From assembly GCF_023156195.1 (NCBI RefSeq), contig NZ_JAKUKA010000001.1, positions 4,898,001 through 4,962,000 of the forward strand: DNA of 64,000 bases, written 5' to 3'. The notes beneath the pieces were generated by a model. That model was not told the origin of the DNA. It saw only the letters and a list, made by a program, of their open reading frames with translations, and made no database searches. The stretch is from Chitinophaga sedimenti (GTDB lineage: Bacteria; Bacteroidota; Bacteroidia; Chitinophagales; Chitinophagaceae). This document shows positions 1 to 9,721 of the stretch, piece after piece; position 1 is the stretch's first letter; the number at the start of each line of letters is the position of its first letter. A program made the translations under genes and the position numbers.

Positions 1-581
1 TTTTTTATATTATTGACGTCTACCCGCTCGCCGCGCATTTCCAGCTTTTCAGCGGCGGTAAAGGCCTCCGGGGTAGCAATCCATATTATAAAGTACACCA
101 CGATGCCGGTACCGAAGCCGCCAATCGCCAGCAGGGCGAAGATGATACGGAACACCAGCGGATCTATATTGAAATACGCGCCCAGGCCACCGCACACACC
201 ACCGAGGATCTTAGCTTCCGGGTCGCGGTAAAAACGTTTGCGGGGACGTGTATAATAGTAGGGGTCAGCGCCGGGTTGTGATTGATTGCCTGTTTCTGCA
301 CTGGCGCCGGTTTTAGCGTCCTGGTCAAACTGCTCGGGCGTTCCCATGGAGGTTTTCACCTCCTGCACATCTGCATCTGTAATGCAATGCGCGCCTTTAC
401 GCAACTTGTCCTGGAAAATTTCCGCTATACGGCTTTCAATATCACTTACAATCTCATCGGCGCCATCCTCCTGCGAAAAATATCGCTTCAGGCTGTCGAG
501 ATACTGTCGCAGTATCTCATAAGCACTGTCCTCTATGGGTATCAGGCGGGAGGAGAGGTTTATGTTGATGATCTTTTTCAT
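1..581 (-). CDS. PspC-domain membrane protein (3' end off window)
   Basis: A frame on the minus strand starts with ATG at 581 and stays open to the window edge (about 193 residues seen). The N-terminal 100 residues are soluble and acidic, opening MKKIININLSSRLIPIEDSA. A PspC domain follows: a basic stretch RPRKRFYRDPEAKILGGVC, then GGLGAYFNIDPLVFR, then a hydrophobic helix ending near YFIIWIATPEA. PspC domains sit in the inner membrane and are linked to envelope stress. The padR-type regulator gene ends 36 bases upstream on the same strand, so the two are probably one operon, a pairing common in Bacteroidota. Family assignment is firm; the specific role is unknown. Confidence 0.85.
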   Translation of the reverse strand, partial: MKKIININLSSRLIPIEDSAYEILRQYLDSLKRYFSQEDGADEIVSDIESRIAEIFQDKLRKGAHCITDADVQEVKTSMGTPEQFDQDAKTGASAETGNQSQPGADPYYYTRPRKRFYRDPEAKILGGVCGGLGAYFNIDPLVFRIIFALLAIGGFGTGIVVYFIIWIATPEAFTAAEKLEMRGERVDVNNIK

Positions 582-617
582 TTCGAAAGGAGATTTAGGT
601 TTTAGGTCTTGTATCTT

Positions 618-956
618 TTATTCGGATGGAGGATTTTTTGTTAACTGGTGAACGGCGTTAGCCAGTTCATTCCATGTACTTTCAAGGTCTTTGTAAAAAG
701 CTTCTCCTTTATCTGTCATGGAAAAGTATTTGCGGGGCGGACCGGAGCTGCTTTCTACCCAGCGGTAGGTGAGAAACTCCGCGTTCTTGAGCCTGGTGAG
801 CAATGGGTATAAGGTCCCTTCAAGAATATCCAGCTTCGCCTCTTTCATCTTTTCTATAATGTCTGAAGGATAAGCCTCGCCTTGCTTGATGATAGAGAGG
901 ATGCAGAATTCCAGCACCCCTTTCCTCATCTGCGATTGTGTGTTATCAATATTCAT
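618..956 (-). CDS. PadR-family transcriptional regulator
   Basis: A 112-residue protein with the PadR winged-helix pattern: MRKGVLEFCILSIIKQGEAY, then YPSDIIEKMKEAKLDILEGT, then LYPLLTRLKNAEFLTYRW, and a wing with GPPRKYFSMTDKG. Length fits the short PadR subclass without a long C-terminal helix. PadR proteins are usually repressors, often of their own operon and of a neighbouring membrane protein gene. Here the downstream neighbour is the PspC gene, 36 bases away. A likely promoter lies at 1028-1056 on the minus strand. The ligand or signal cannot be told from the sequence. The frame is intact. Confidence 0.92.
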   Translation of the reverse strand: MNIDNTQSQMRKGVLEFCILSIIKQGEAYPSDIIEKMKEAKLDILEGTLYPLLTRLKNAEFLTYRWVESSSGPPRKYFSMTDKGEAFYKDLESTWNELANAVHQLTKNPPSE

Positions 957-1292
957 GGCAAGTGAGCTTTGGTCTTTTTCGTCAATTTTCCCCGTTTTGT
1001 TTTACGGTTATGATCAACTTGACAATACAAAAATAGGACTTTTTAGTACTGTGCAATACCGAATACCATATAAAGCAAAATAATTGGCTAAGGATATTAC
1101 CATTATTAAACCTAAAACCCTCGTCTGTATTCATTTTCCAAAGAAAAATCTATTTTTTCCGGTATTTTGGAAAAGTGACGAACGGTAATTTTGGCGGGAC
1201 GAACAACCGTTCCTGGGAATAAGTTGTGGATAAGCTCGTCTGCTTTTTGTAAATAGTTATCCATTTAACATTTTTTTTTTTCATGGTTTTTG
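957..1292. other. Intergenic region, no gene seen
   Basis: This stretch lies between the divergent padR and the small secreted protein gene. It holds the padR promoter and one perfect DnaA-box-like 9-mer TGTGGATAA at 1225-1233, with a weaker match TTATCCATT at 1257-1265. I see no coding sequence or stable RNA. Confidence 0.5.
1028..1056 (-). promoter_or_regulatory. Probable Bacteroidota-type promoter for padR-pspC
   Basis: On the minus strand TTG (1056-1054), an 18-base spacer and TATTTTTG (1035-1028) match the Bacteroidota sigma consensus TTTG-N17-21-TAnnTTTG apart from the first T of the upstream element. It lies about 70 bases before the padR start codon. Confidence 0.55.
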
Positions 1293-1322
1293 TTTGATTA
1301 TAGCCAGAGCATTTTATTTTTG
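1293..1322 (+). promoter_or_regulatory. Textbook Bacteroidota promoter
   Basis: TTTG (1293-1296), an 18-base spacer and TATTTTTG (1315-1322). The ATG of the next gene is at 1329, so the transcript would be leaderless or nearly so. Confidence 0.75.
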
Positions 1323-1328
1323 CTGTAG

Positions 1329-1639
1329 ATGGTAAAAAGTTATTGAGCATATTGCTTCTCAGCCTGATGTGTATTCAGGTACTTCCGATCAAGGAAGTAG
1401 GCAAGCTTTTATTCAATAACCAGATTGTAGAAGAGCATGTGGACAGCTCCGCTGAAAACGGTTGCAACCAGAAGTGCGGCTTCAAACAACTGAAAGACTT
1501 TTACGGTAGAAACTTTGAGCTGAGCGAGCAGTTCGAGCATGCGCTGATCGTCAGCATCACGCATTACCAGCTGTTCGAAAACATTTCCAGCGGCCCTATC
1601 AAAGAGATACATACCCCCCTCCGAACAATTCCTCTATAG
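1329..1639 (+). CDS. Small secreted protein of unknown function (start frameshifted)
   Basis: The open frame runs from about 1325 to the TAG at 1637-1639 and encodes about 100 residues: a hydrophobic leader (LLSILLLSLMCIQVLP), then a charged region with two cysteines (NGCNQKCGF). No ATG lies in this frame. ATG at 1329 is one base out: ATGGTAAAAAGTTATTG has five A where six would give M-V-K-K-L-L-S, a normal start of a signal peptide. The promoter ending at 1322 places transcription start near this ATG. I infer one lost A in the run and one real gene. I do not recognise a family. Confidence 0.65.
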
Positions 1640-1823
1640 TATAACTCAACTTGCACCGCGCCTGGTGCATATTTTTACCTTTTCACACACGCTTTAATTT
1701 CAAACTGGCAGACGCTTCTCCACGTCCTGAAATGGGCCCCGGCAACTGTATTTTTGTGCACAGTTTCCGGCAACCGTTGGTAGGGGAGTGGGTGCAATAA
1801 CGTCTGAGCAAATCTCGAAAACC

Positions 1824-3449
1824 ATGAACAAGACATCGCCCTTTTCAAATGTAAAAGGAGACCTGTCCTCAGGACTCGTCGTATTCCTAATTGCGGTCCC
1901 GCTATGCCTCGGTATTGCACTGGCCTCCGGAGCACCGCTCTTTTCCGGCATGATAGCCGGTATTGTCGGCGGCATTGTAGTCGGCAGCCTCAGCGGCTCT
2001 AACCTCAGCGTTTCTGGTCCCGCAGCAGGTCTTACTACCATCGTACTCGCCGCCATCGGCACACTCGGTTCGTTCGACGTGTTCCTGATGGCCGTAGTAC
2101 TTGCCGGCGCTATGCAGTTACTGCTGGGCATCTTACGCGCAGGCTCCATCGCCAGCTACTTTCCCTCGAATGTAATTACAGGTATGCTTACCGCGATTGG
2201 TATCACCATCGTGCTAAAGCAAATTCCGCACGCACTGGGTTACGATAAAAATGCAGAAGTAGACGAAGGATATACTGTACAGGCACTGATCGATATGGTT
2301 GGCAACATTCATCCCGGGGCTGTGATCATAACGCTTATTTCCATTGCCATCCTGCTTTACTGGAATAAAATTCCGGTGGTAAAAGTAGTTCCGGCCGCCC
2401 TGGTGGCCGTATTGGTAGGTATTGGCATGAACGCCATTTTCCTGTCCACCGGTTCATCTCTGGGCATTGTTGCGCAGGAGCACCTGGTATCTTTGCCGGT
2501 AGCGACTGACTTTAACGGCTTCCCGGGACTTTTCACCCTGCCTGACTTTAGCAGCATATTCAGCTCCAAGGTGATCATCTCGGCAGCAACGATCGCCGCC
2601 GTAGCGTCGATCGAAACATTGCTGAACGTAGAAGCAACCGACAAACTGGATCCGCAGAAAAGACATTCTCCTCCCAACAGGGAATTAATGGCGCAGGGTA
2701 TTGGTAACATGGTTAGTGGTATGATTGGCGGTTTGCCGATTACTTCGGTAATTGTTCGTTCCTCCGCAAATATTAACGCAGGCGGCCGCACCAAACTCGC
2801 AACCGTTACCCACGGTATTTTGTTATTGGTATGTGCTACTTTCATTCCTTTTATTCTTAACCTGATTCCGCTTGCTACTTTGGCGGCCGTATTGCTGGTA
2901 ACCGGTTACAAACTTTGTAAAATATCCGTGTTCAAGCAGATGTTTGCCCGGGGCAAGTACCAATGGGTACCATTTGTGGTAACTGTTGCTGCGATTATTA
3001 CGACCAACCTGCTGGTAGGTGTTGCCATCGGCCTGGCCGTGAGCATACTGTCAATTTTACGTGGCAATCTGAAAAGCCCTTACTTTTTCCACAAGGAAAA
3101 ATACCGTACGGGCGATTTTATTAAACTGGAACTGGCACAGGAAGTATCTTTCCTCAATAAAGCCAATATTCTGCTGACCCTGGACCACATGCCGGCTAAC
3201 AGCACCATAGAAATTGACGCCAGCAAAACCGTTTATATCGATCAGGACGTACTTGATATTATCAGGGAATTTTCGCAGATCAAAGCGCCGCAAAATAAGA
3301 TCAAAGTAATTTTGAAGGGATTTAAGGACGCGTACAAAATTTCCAACACTGATCACCTGTTTATGGATAAGCCGGCTTCAGAAAAGCCAGTTAGCGTCAT
3401 CAGCAATGGTACACATACAGAACTACTTAAAGAATTACAGTATAACTAA
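1824..3449 (+). CDS. SulP-family anion transporter
   Basis: A 541-residue inner-membrane protein. The family motif region near the N-terminus reads GLVVFLIAVPLCLGIALASG, followed by many membrane segments and the phrase GGLPITSVIVRSSANINAG typical of SulP proteins. The last ~110 residues form a STAS domain (TIEIDASKTVYIDQDVLDII). SulP proteins carry sulfate, bicarbonate or other anions. A beta-carbonic anhydrase starts 19 bases downstream on the same strand, which points to bicarbonate as substrate (inference, as in other SulP-carbonic anhydrase pairs). ATG 1824 is chosen over an upstream in-frame start at 1788 because the N-terminus then matches the family. A TATTTTTG element is at 1749-1756. 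Intact. Confidence 0.92.
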   Translation: MNKTSPFSNVKGDLSSGLVVFLIAVPLCLGIALASGAPLFSGMIAGIVGGIVVGSLSGSNLSVSGPAAGLTTIVLAAIGTLGSFDVFLMAVVLAGAMQLLLGILRAGSIASYFPSNVITGMLTAIGITIVLKQIPHALGYDKNAEVDEGYTVQALIDMVGNIHPGAVIITLISIAILLYWNKIPVVKVVPAALVAVLVGIGMNAIFLSTGSSLGIVAQEHLVSLPVATDFNGFPGLFTLPDFSSIFSSKVIISAATIAAVASIETLLNVEATDKLDPQKRHSPPNRELMAQGIGNMVSGMIGGLPITSVIVRSSANINAGGRTKLATVTHGILLLVCATFIPFILNLIPLATLAAVLLVTGYKLCKISVFKQMFARGKYQWVPFVVTVAAIITTNLLVGVAIGLAVSILSILRGNLKSPYFFHKEKYRTGDFIKLELAQEVSFLNKANILLTLDHMPANSTIEIDASKTVYIDQDVLDIIREFSQIKAPQNKIKVILKGFKDAYKISNTDHLFMDKPASEKPVSVISNGTHTELLKELQYN

Positions 3450-3468
3450 ACATAAAAAGAACAATAAA

Positions 3469-4149
3469 ATGAGGACACATAATAAAGTATCTCAGTCAAG
3501 CCTGACTCCTGCCACCACTTTACAGTTTCTGAAAGAAGGCAACCAACGTTTCGTAAGCAACCTGCGCATCAACCGCAACCTGCTGCAACAGGTGAATGAT
3601 ACCCGCGACGGCCAGTGGCCTGCAGCGGCAATCGTAAGCTGTATGGATAGCCGAACTTCTGCAGAATTGATTTTCGACCAGGGTCTGGGCGATATTTTCA
3701 GCATCCGTTTGGCTGGCAACGTAATTTCCGATAACGTACTGGGCAGCCTGGAATATGCTACTAAGGTGGCTGGCTCCAAATTCATCGTGGTACTTGGCCA
3801 CACGAAATGCGGTGCGATCAAAGGCGCATGCGACGGTGTGGAAATGGGGAACCTCACCGGACTGCTGAACAAAATCCGTCCGGCAATTTTCCAGGAGCAA
3901 ACCATTAAAACCGACCGTACTTCGAATAACCCGGCTTTCGTGGATGCGGTTACCCATATTCACGTTGAGCGTTCGGTGCAGGCGATCATGGAACAAAGTG
4001 CTATCCTTTACGATATGATCCAGAAAGGTGAGATCGGCATCATCGGCGCTATGTACGATGTAGAAACAGGCGAAGTGTCCCGGATGGACGAAACACTTTG
4101 CTGCGGCGCCACTCAGATGGTGTCAGTTGCTGAAGTAACCAATGCTTAA
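3469..4149 (+). CDS. Beta-class carbonic anhydrase
   Basis: A 226-residue cytoplasmic enzyme that interconverts CO2 and bicarbonate. The zinc site is complete: Cys58-Met-Asp60-Ser-Arg62 and His111-x-x-Cys114 (GHTKCGAIKG). The Asp-Arg dyad and RLAGN motif (80-84) are present. It follows the SulP transporter gene by 19 bases, so both are probably translated from one mRNA and may work together in bicarbonate uptake or pH balance. ATG 3469 is chosen over an in-frame start at 3406, which would overlap the transporter gene. A strong hairpin terminator follows at 4181. Confidence 0.95.
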   Translation: MRTHNKVSQSSLTPATTLQFLKEGNQRFVSNLRINRNLLQQVNDTRDGQWPAAAIVSCMDSRTSAELIFDQGLGDIFSIRLAGNVISDNVLGSLEYATKVAGSKFIVVLGHTKCGAIKGACDGVEMGNLTGLLNKIRPAIFQEQTIKTDRTSNNPAFVDAVTHIHVERSVQAIMEQSAILYDMIQKGEIGIIGAMYDVETGEVSRMDETLCCGATQMVSVAEVTNA

Positions 4150-4180
4150 TTTATCGAGTGAAAAGGGCGATAAAAACAAA

Positions 4181-4206
4181 CGGCGGAACAAATGTTCCGC
4201 CGTTTT
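4181..4206. terminator. Strong terminator between convergent genes
   Basis: A perfect 10-bp stem CGGCGGAACA / TGTTCCGCCG with an AA loop, followed by TTTT on the plus strand and preceded by an A-rich stretch. It can serve both the carbonic anhydrase gene (+) and manC (-). Confidence 0.85.
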
Positions 4207-4226
4207 GCTTTCGGGAATATCGGTTG

Positions 4227-5317
4227 TTACAGATATTTGTCGCCTTTGTGCCTTTTAACTTCGGCCACGTACTCCTTGATCTGTTGTTCATTTTCTTTTT
4301 TGCACACCAGCAATACATCCGCCGTGTCGATTACAATATAATCGTCGAGGCCCTGCAGCAACACAAGTTTGTCGTGAGGTGCTTTAACCATACAATTAGC
4401 AGCGTCTACCAGCATTACATTTTTACCCTGCACGGCATTACCGGCTTCGTCCTTATCCAGGTTTTCGTAAGCGGAGGCCCAGGTACCCAGGTCGCTCCAG
4501 CCAAAGTTGGAAGGAATAACATACACGTTATCAGCCTTTTCCATAATACCGTAGTCGATGGAAATATTGGTGCACTGTGAGTAAATACGTTCTATCATAT
4601 CCACTTCTCCCGGTGTGTTCAGCACGTCCAGCTCATTAGTAAACATTTCATCCATTTCGGGGAGATGCGATTTAAAGGCGGCGAGGATGCTTTTCACATT
4701 CCATACAAAAATGCCGGCGTTCCAAAGGAAATCCCCACTTTTCAGGAAAGTCTTGGCCAGTTCCAGGTTCGGCTTTTCCGTAAAGGTTTTCACTTTGTAA
4801 ACGTTATCGGCCACCTGTTCGGTTTCAAACTGGATATACCCGTAGCCGGTGTCGGGGCGGGTAGGTTTAATGCCCAGGGTTACCAGCGCGCTGTGCTTCT
4901 GAACAAACTGCAGCGCATTCAGGCAGGTGCTGGTAAACGAAATCGGGTCTAATATCAAGTGATCGGCAGGCGCACAGATAATGTTCGCTTTCGGATCTTT
5001 CTTGTTGATTTTGTGAGAGATATAGTCTACACATGGCGCGGTGTTTTTACGCGAAGGCTCCCCTACGATATTCTCTTTAGGCAGCTGCGGCAACTGTTCG
5101 GCGACAGTGTCCATATAGTGATTATGGGTAACTACATAAATATTCGCGGGGGAATGAACTGGACAAATCGTTCATACGTCCACTGCAATAAGGTTTTTCC
5201 GGTATTTAGCATGTCCGGGAACTGCTTGGGGTAATCGGTGCGGCTATAAGGCCAGAAACGGCTACCGATACCTCCGGCCATAATGGCCACGTAGAAATGG
5301 TTATTCAAGGGTGTCAT
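4227..5317 (-). CDS. manC: Mannose-1-phosphate guanylyltransferase (one frameshift)
   Basis: The enzyme makes GDP-mannose from GTP and mannose-1-phosphate. The N-terminus has the nucleotidyltransferase signature MAGGIGSRFWPYSR followed by PKQF; later motifs include ICAPADHLILD, FTEKPN and WNAGIFVWN. The length (about 362 residues) is that of the single-domain form without the isomerase half. The frame breaks near 5148-5152, where five G stand in a run; removing one joins PPANIYVVTHNHYMDTVAEQ. It starts 5 bases after the end of kdsD on the same strand, so both likely form an operon for surface sugar precursors. Confidence 0.88.
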
Positions 5318-5322
5318 CTCTT

Positions 5323-6297
5323 TTAAATAATTCCTTCTCTGATTAAATCATGTAAATGTATAATTCCTGCATAATGGTCACCTCTCATGGCCAACAGCTG
5401 TGTTATGTCGTATTGACGCATCATTTCTAACGCATTCACCGCTAATTCTTCTTCCTGGATTGCCTTTGGGTTTACGGACATAATGTCTTTAGCTGTAATT
5501 CCCTGGGGGTCAATGTTTTTCTCCAGCATCCGGCGTAAGTCGCCATCGGTAATAATACCCATGAGCTGGCCCGCATCATCTAATACCGCGGTAACGCCGA
5601 GCATTTTAGAGGAAATTTCCACAATTATTTCCCGCAAAGAGCTGTTCAACTTCACTTTGGGCGCCTCATGCAATTTACGGAGATCTTCCACCTTCAGGTA
5701 AAGTCTTTTACCAAGGGTGCCTCCCGGATGAAATTTGGCGAAATCCGCAGCGGTAAATCCTTTTAATTCTATCAGGCAAACCGCCAGTGCATCGCCCATA
5801 ACCAGTTGTGCCGTTGTGCTCGACGTAGGGGCAAGATTATTGGGACAAGCTTCTTGCTCGACGCTCGTATTCAGCACAAATTGTGCCGAGCGCGCTAAAA
5901 AAGAATCTTTCTTGCCTACCATGGCCACCAGCGTGTTGCCAAAGTTTTTAACCAAAGGCACCAGCACCTTTATTTCGGGCGACTCTCCACTTTTGCTGAT
6001 ACACAATACAATATCGTTTTCACGAACCATGCCCAGGTCGCCGTGAATGGCGTCTGCGGCGTGCATGAATATAGCGGGCGTTCCGGTAGAGTTAAGGGTG
6101 GCAACTATTTTTTGGGCAATGGCCGCACTTTTACCGATTCCAGTAATTACAACCCGGCCCTCACACTGGGCAATCAACTCTACGGTGCGCTCAAAGTCAT
6201 CGTCGATGTATTGCTCCAGGCTGCGGATGGCGGCCGCTTCCAGTCCTATCGTCCTTGTGGCCGTTTCTCTGATATTAACGGATGTCTGTTGTTTCAT
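5323..6297 (-). CDS. kdsD: D-arabinose 5-phosphate isomerase (KpsF/GutQ family)
   Basis: A 324-residue enzyme that converts ribulose-5-phosphate to arabinose-5-phosphate, the first step to Kdo of LPS. It has an N-terminal SIS domain (VITGIGKSAAIAQKI; CISKSGESPEIKVLVPL) and two C-terminal CBS modules (AKDIMSVNPKAI). ATG 6297 (MKQQTSVNIRE) fits the family better than the longer in-frame start at 6336. It is the first gene of a two-gene unit with manC. Intact. Confidence 0.93.
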   Translation of the reverse strand: MKQQTSVNIRETATRTIGLEAAAIRSLEQYIDDDFERTVELIAQCEGRVVITGIGKSAAIAQKIVATLNSTGTPAIFMHAADAIHGDLGMVRENDIVLCISKSGESPEIKVLVPLVKNFGNTLVAMVGKKDSFLARSAQFVLNTSVEQEACPNNLAPTSSTTAQLVMGDALAVCLIELKGFTAADFAKFHPGGTLGKRLYLKVEDLRKLHEAPKVKLNSSLREIIVEISSKMLGVTAVLDDAGQLMGIITDGDLRRMLEKNIDPQGITAKDIMSVNPKAIQEEELAVNALEMMRQYDITQLLAMRGDHYAGIIHLHDLIREGII

Positions 6298-6462
6298 ACG
6301 GCAGCTGCAAAAATAACCAATTTTAACGACGGTCACTCGTGATTAAATTTCTTGACTAAAAGGTGTTTTTAAGTAATTTCGTGTCCCCAAAAACACATTC
6401 GAACTTTTTTCCATCTGTTAGTTCTGAATTGAATAGAGTCGCGTTTTATTTTTTAAAACATC

Positions 6463-8667
6463 ATGGTAATGGCTGTTGCAAAGGTAAGTTTGTTGGATGC
6501 ATTACACGAACATTTCGGTTTTGATTCCTTCAAGGGGAACCAGGAAAAGATTATAAATAGCATCCTTTCAGGTAAAGATACATTCGTTATAATGCCCACG
6601 GGTGGCGGTAAATCGTTGTGCTATCAACTGCCGGCGCTAATGCTGCCCGGTGTGGCACTGATCGTTTCGCCGCTAATTGCGCTGATGAAAAACCAGGTAG
6701 ACCTGGTGCGTTCGTACAGCAGTAAGGACAATGTGGCGCACTTCCTGAACTCCACATTAACAAAGGCTCAGATCAAAAAGGTAAGATCTGACCTCACTTC
6801 CGGCAAAACGAAACTTCTTTACGTTGCTCCGGAAACGCTGACGAAGCAGGAAAACCTGGATTTTTTCCGGGAGCTCCAGATTTCATTTATCGCGGTGGAC
6901 GAGGCTCACTGTATCTCAGAATGGGGGCACGACTTCCGCCCGGAATACCGCCGGCTGAAGGAAATGATTGACATGATCAGCGATGAGTTGCCGATCATTG
7001 CCCTCACGGCTACGGCTACGCCCAAGGTACAGAGCGACATTGTAAAAAACCTGGTGCTCCGCAGTCCCGAAATCTTTATTTCGTCCTTTAACCGGCCCAA
7101 CCTGTATTACGAAATCCGGCCGAAACGTAAAAAGGACCAAACGATTAAGGACATCGTTAAGTTTATCCATTCCCACAAAGGCAAAAGCGGTATTATTTAT
7201 ACGCTGAACCGCAAAACAACGGAAGAACTGGCCGACATGCTGGTAGCCAACGGTATTAAAGCCGTAGCCTATCACGCCGGCCTGGATGCAGGTACCCGAG
7301 CTTCCCGCCAGGACATGTTCCTGCTTGAGGAAGTAGAGGTGATTGTGGCCACCATCGCTTTTGGTATGGGTATCGATAAACCGGACGTGCGGTTTGTAAT
7401 CCATTACAACATCCCGAAAAGCCTGGAAAATTATTACCAGGAAACCGGCCGCGCCGGCCGCGACGGGCTTGAGGGTATTTGTGTCTGCTTCTACTCTCAT
7501 AAAGATGTGCAAAAACTGGAGCACCTGATGCGCGATAAGCCGCTGAGCGAACGTGAAATGGGCGCCCAGCTGATTAACGAAACTGTGGCCTACGCCGAAA
7601 GCTCCGTTTGTCGCCGTAAGGTAATCCTGCATTACTTTGGCGAAAATCTCGAAAAAGACAATTGTGGTAACTGCGATAACTGCCGCAACCCGAAAGAGAA
7701 AATCGAAGTGAAAAATCGAGTGGTGATTGCCCTTAAAGCGATCCAGTCGCTGGAAGAACGCTTTGGTAGCGAGTATGTGGTAAATATCATCACCGGCAAG
7801 ACCAATCCGCAGATCACGACTTTTAAACACGATAAACTGGACGTGTTCGGCGAAGGGAAAGAATTCGACGAGCATTTCTGGAATTCCCTGCTTCGCCAGA
7901 TGATGCTGGAAGGCCTGATTGAGAAGGACATAGAAGAATATGGCCTGCTTAAGATCATGGACAAAGGCAAAAATTCCTCAAAAAACCGTACTCCATCATG
8001 GTTTCGCTGAACCACCAGTTCGACGAAGAAGGTGGGGATGATGAAGACGAGGTTGCCGGCGAAGCGCAGGCCTCTGCCGATCCCGTGCTGTTCGAAATGT
8101 TAAAGGAACTGCGCAAGAAGGTATCGAAAGAAAAGAACCTGCCGCCGTTCGTAATCTTCCTGGAAACATCTTTGGAAGATATGGCAACTATGTACCCGAC
8201 CACGGTGGCTGAACTGGAAAAAATCCAGGGCGTGAGCAAAGGCAAGGCCATCCGTTACGGAAAACAGTTCTGGACGTGATTTCCAAATACGTGGAGGACA
8301 ATAACATTACGCGTCCGGACGACTTCGTGATGAAGAGCGTGGTAAACAAAAGCGGTCTTAAAGTGTTCATTATCCAGAACATCGATAAAAAGTACCGCTG
8401 GAAACGATTGCCAAAAATAAAGAACTCACATACTCACAGCTGCTCGACGAAATGGAAACCATTGTAGCGAGCGGTACCAAACTGAACCTTGATTATTGCA
8501 TTGATGAGGAACTGGATGACTACGCCCAGGAAGAGATCATGGAATATTTCAAAGGTTGCGAAACGTCGAGCCTGGCTTTGGCAAAAGAAGAATTATCTGA
8601 AGACAACTATACCCTCGAGCAGCTGAAGCTCGTGCGTATTAAGTTTTTGGTAGTATACGGTAACTAA
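6463..8667 (+). CDS. recQ: ATP-dependent DNA helicase RecQ (three frameshifts)
   Basis: A 3'-to-5' helicase acting in recombination and fork repair. Seen in order: Walker A in PTGGGKSLCYQ (about residues 45-54), the DEAH box in AVDEAHCISEWGHDFRPEYR, motif VI in QETGRAGRDG, the zinc-binding cysteines CRRK...CGNCDNC, then a winged-helix region and an HRDC domain. Total length of about 735 residues is normal. Three single-base losses break the 3' part: A-run 7969-7973 (five, six needed), near C8271, and A-run 8387-8391 (five, six needed). Restoring them gives one continuous protein to the stop at 8667. ATG 6463 or 6469 may be the start. Confidence 0.93.
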
Positions 8668-8712
8668 GTTTGTAGGGGGCAGTAATTTGCCCCCATTTTA
8701 TATTGGTAAGAA

Positions 8713-9473
8713 ATGAGCATCGATCGGTTACAACAAACCATCGCCCCCGCCCGGGAGCAGGTGGTAACACATCCACTTTACAACGCGTTACAATCACCCG
8801 CCGACGTAAAGCTTTTCATGGAACATCACATTTTTGCAGTATGGGACTTTATGTCGCTGCTTAAAGCGCTACAACGCGAACTTACCTGTGTCACGTTACC
8901 CTGGGTACCCAAAGGTGCGCCCAATACCCGTTATTTGATTAACGAAATTGTTGCTGGGGAAGAAAGTGATGTGGATGAAGATGGAAACCGCTGCAGTCAT
9001 TTCGAACTATACCTTCGCGCGATGGAACAGGCCGGTGCCAATACGGCTCCCATGTTGAATATACTGGAAGCCATTTCTGCGGGAAAAAAAATAGAGCAAA
9101 TTTTGGTTGATAGTGAGTTACCGGTTTCTATAAAGGGCTTTCTGGATTTCACGTTCAACGTTATTGCCTCTGGGAAACCGCACGTAATGGCAGCCGTGTT
9201 TACCTTTGGCCGCGAAGATCTTATTCCGGATATGTTTCATGAATTGGTAAAGGACCTGAACCATAAATTTCCCGGTACATTAAGTATCTTTACCTACTAC
9301 CTGGAAAGGCATATCGAAGTGGATGGCGGCCATCATGGCCAACTTGCATTGGAGATGGTAAAAGAACTTTGCGGCGATGACCAAAGCAAATGGGCTGAGG
9401 CTACAGCCGCTTCGGTAGCGGCTTTGGAATGGCGCGCCAAATTATGGAGTGGCGTACTGGCAGAAAAAAATAA
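8713..9473 (+). CDS. DUF3050 protein (heme-oxygenase-like fold), stop probably at 9473
   Basis: About 253 residues. The pattern MEHHIFAVWDFMSLLKALQR, TRYLINEIVAGEESD and HIEVDGGHHGQLA matches DUF3050, a family predicted to share the heme-oxygenase-like helical fold; the conserved His and Glu residues could bind a metal. Function is not established. As written, the frame runs on through the tRNA-Phe gene to 9594, which is unlikely. The A-run 9464-9470 has seven A; one more would put TAA 9471-9473 in frame, giving the end LAEKK. The recQ stop is 45 bases upstream, so cotranscription is possible. Confidence 0.85.
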
Positions 9474-9559
9474 AATTTCTCTGCCCGATTTTTGGAAGTT
9501 TCAAACAATTGCATACCTTTGCAATCCCTTACAACATAAAGGGATACAAATAAAAAGAT

Positions 9560-9632
9560 GGTGCGGTAGCTCAGTTGGTAGAGCAATGGACTGAAAATCC
9601 ATGTGTCGCCGGTTCGATCCCGGCTCACACCA
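9560..9632 (+). tRNA. tRNA-Phe (GAA)
   Basis: A 73-base cloverleaf: acceptor GGTGCGG / TCACACC, D arm GCTC...GAGC, anticodon arm ATGGA-CTGAAAA-TCCAT with anticodon GAA, variable GTGTC, T arm GCCGG-TTCGATC-CCGGC, discriminator A. Bases 5 and 68 of the acceptor (C9564 and A9627) do not pair. No full CCA is encoded. A terminator hairpin follows at 9642. Confidence 0.95.
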
Positions 9633-9641
9633 CGAAAAACG

Positions 9642-9674
9642 AAAGGCTTTGAAGGTAACTTCAGAGCCTTTTTT
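9642..9674 (+). terminator. Rho-independent terminator after tRNA-Phe
   Basis: A 13-bp stem (9642-9654 with 9659-9671, one G-T pair) with a GTAA loop, and T-run 9669-9674. Confidence 0.85.
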
Positions 9675-9721
9675 ATTTGTATTCCGTTCCCATTACCTTT
9701 GCCCTGTTCAAATTTCCCCAC

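Noticed and set aside
1225..1233. Perfect DnaA box TGTGGATAA near padR as part of an origin
   Set aside because: It stands alone with only one weak neighbour, 20 kb from the cluster. A single 9-mer is expected by chance.
6463..8667. Programmed frameshifting or pseudogene status of recQ, gltB, nadA and others
   Set aside because: Too many unrelated genes are affected in the same way, with no slippery-site plus stem-loop pattern, and conserved motifs are kept throughout. Base-call errors explain it better.
8713..9594. DUF3050 protein extending to 9594
   Set aside because: The last 40 codons run through the tRNA-Phe gene. One extra A in the run 9464-9470 gives a stop at 9473.
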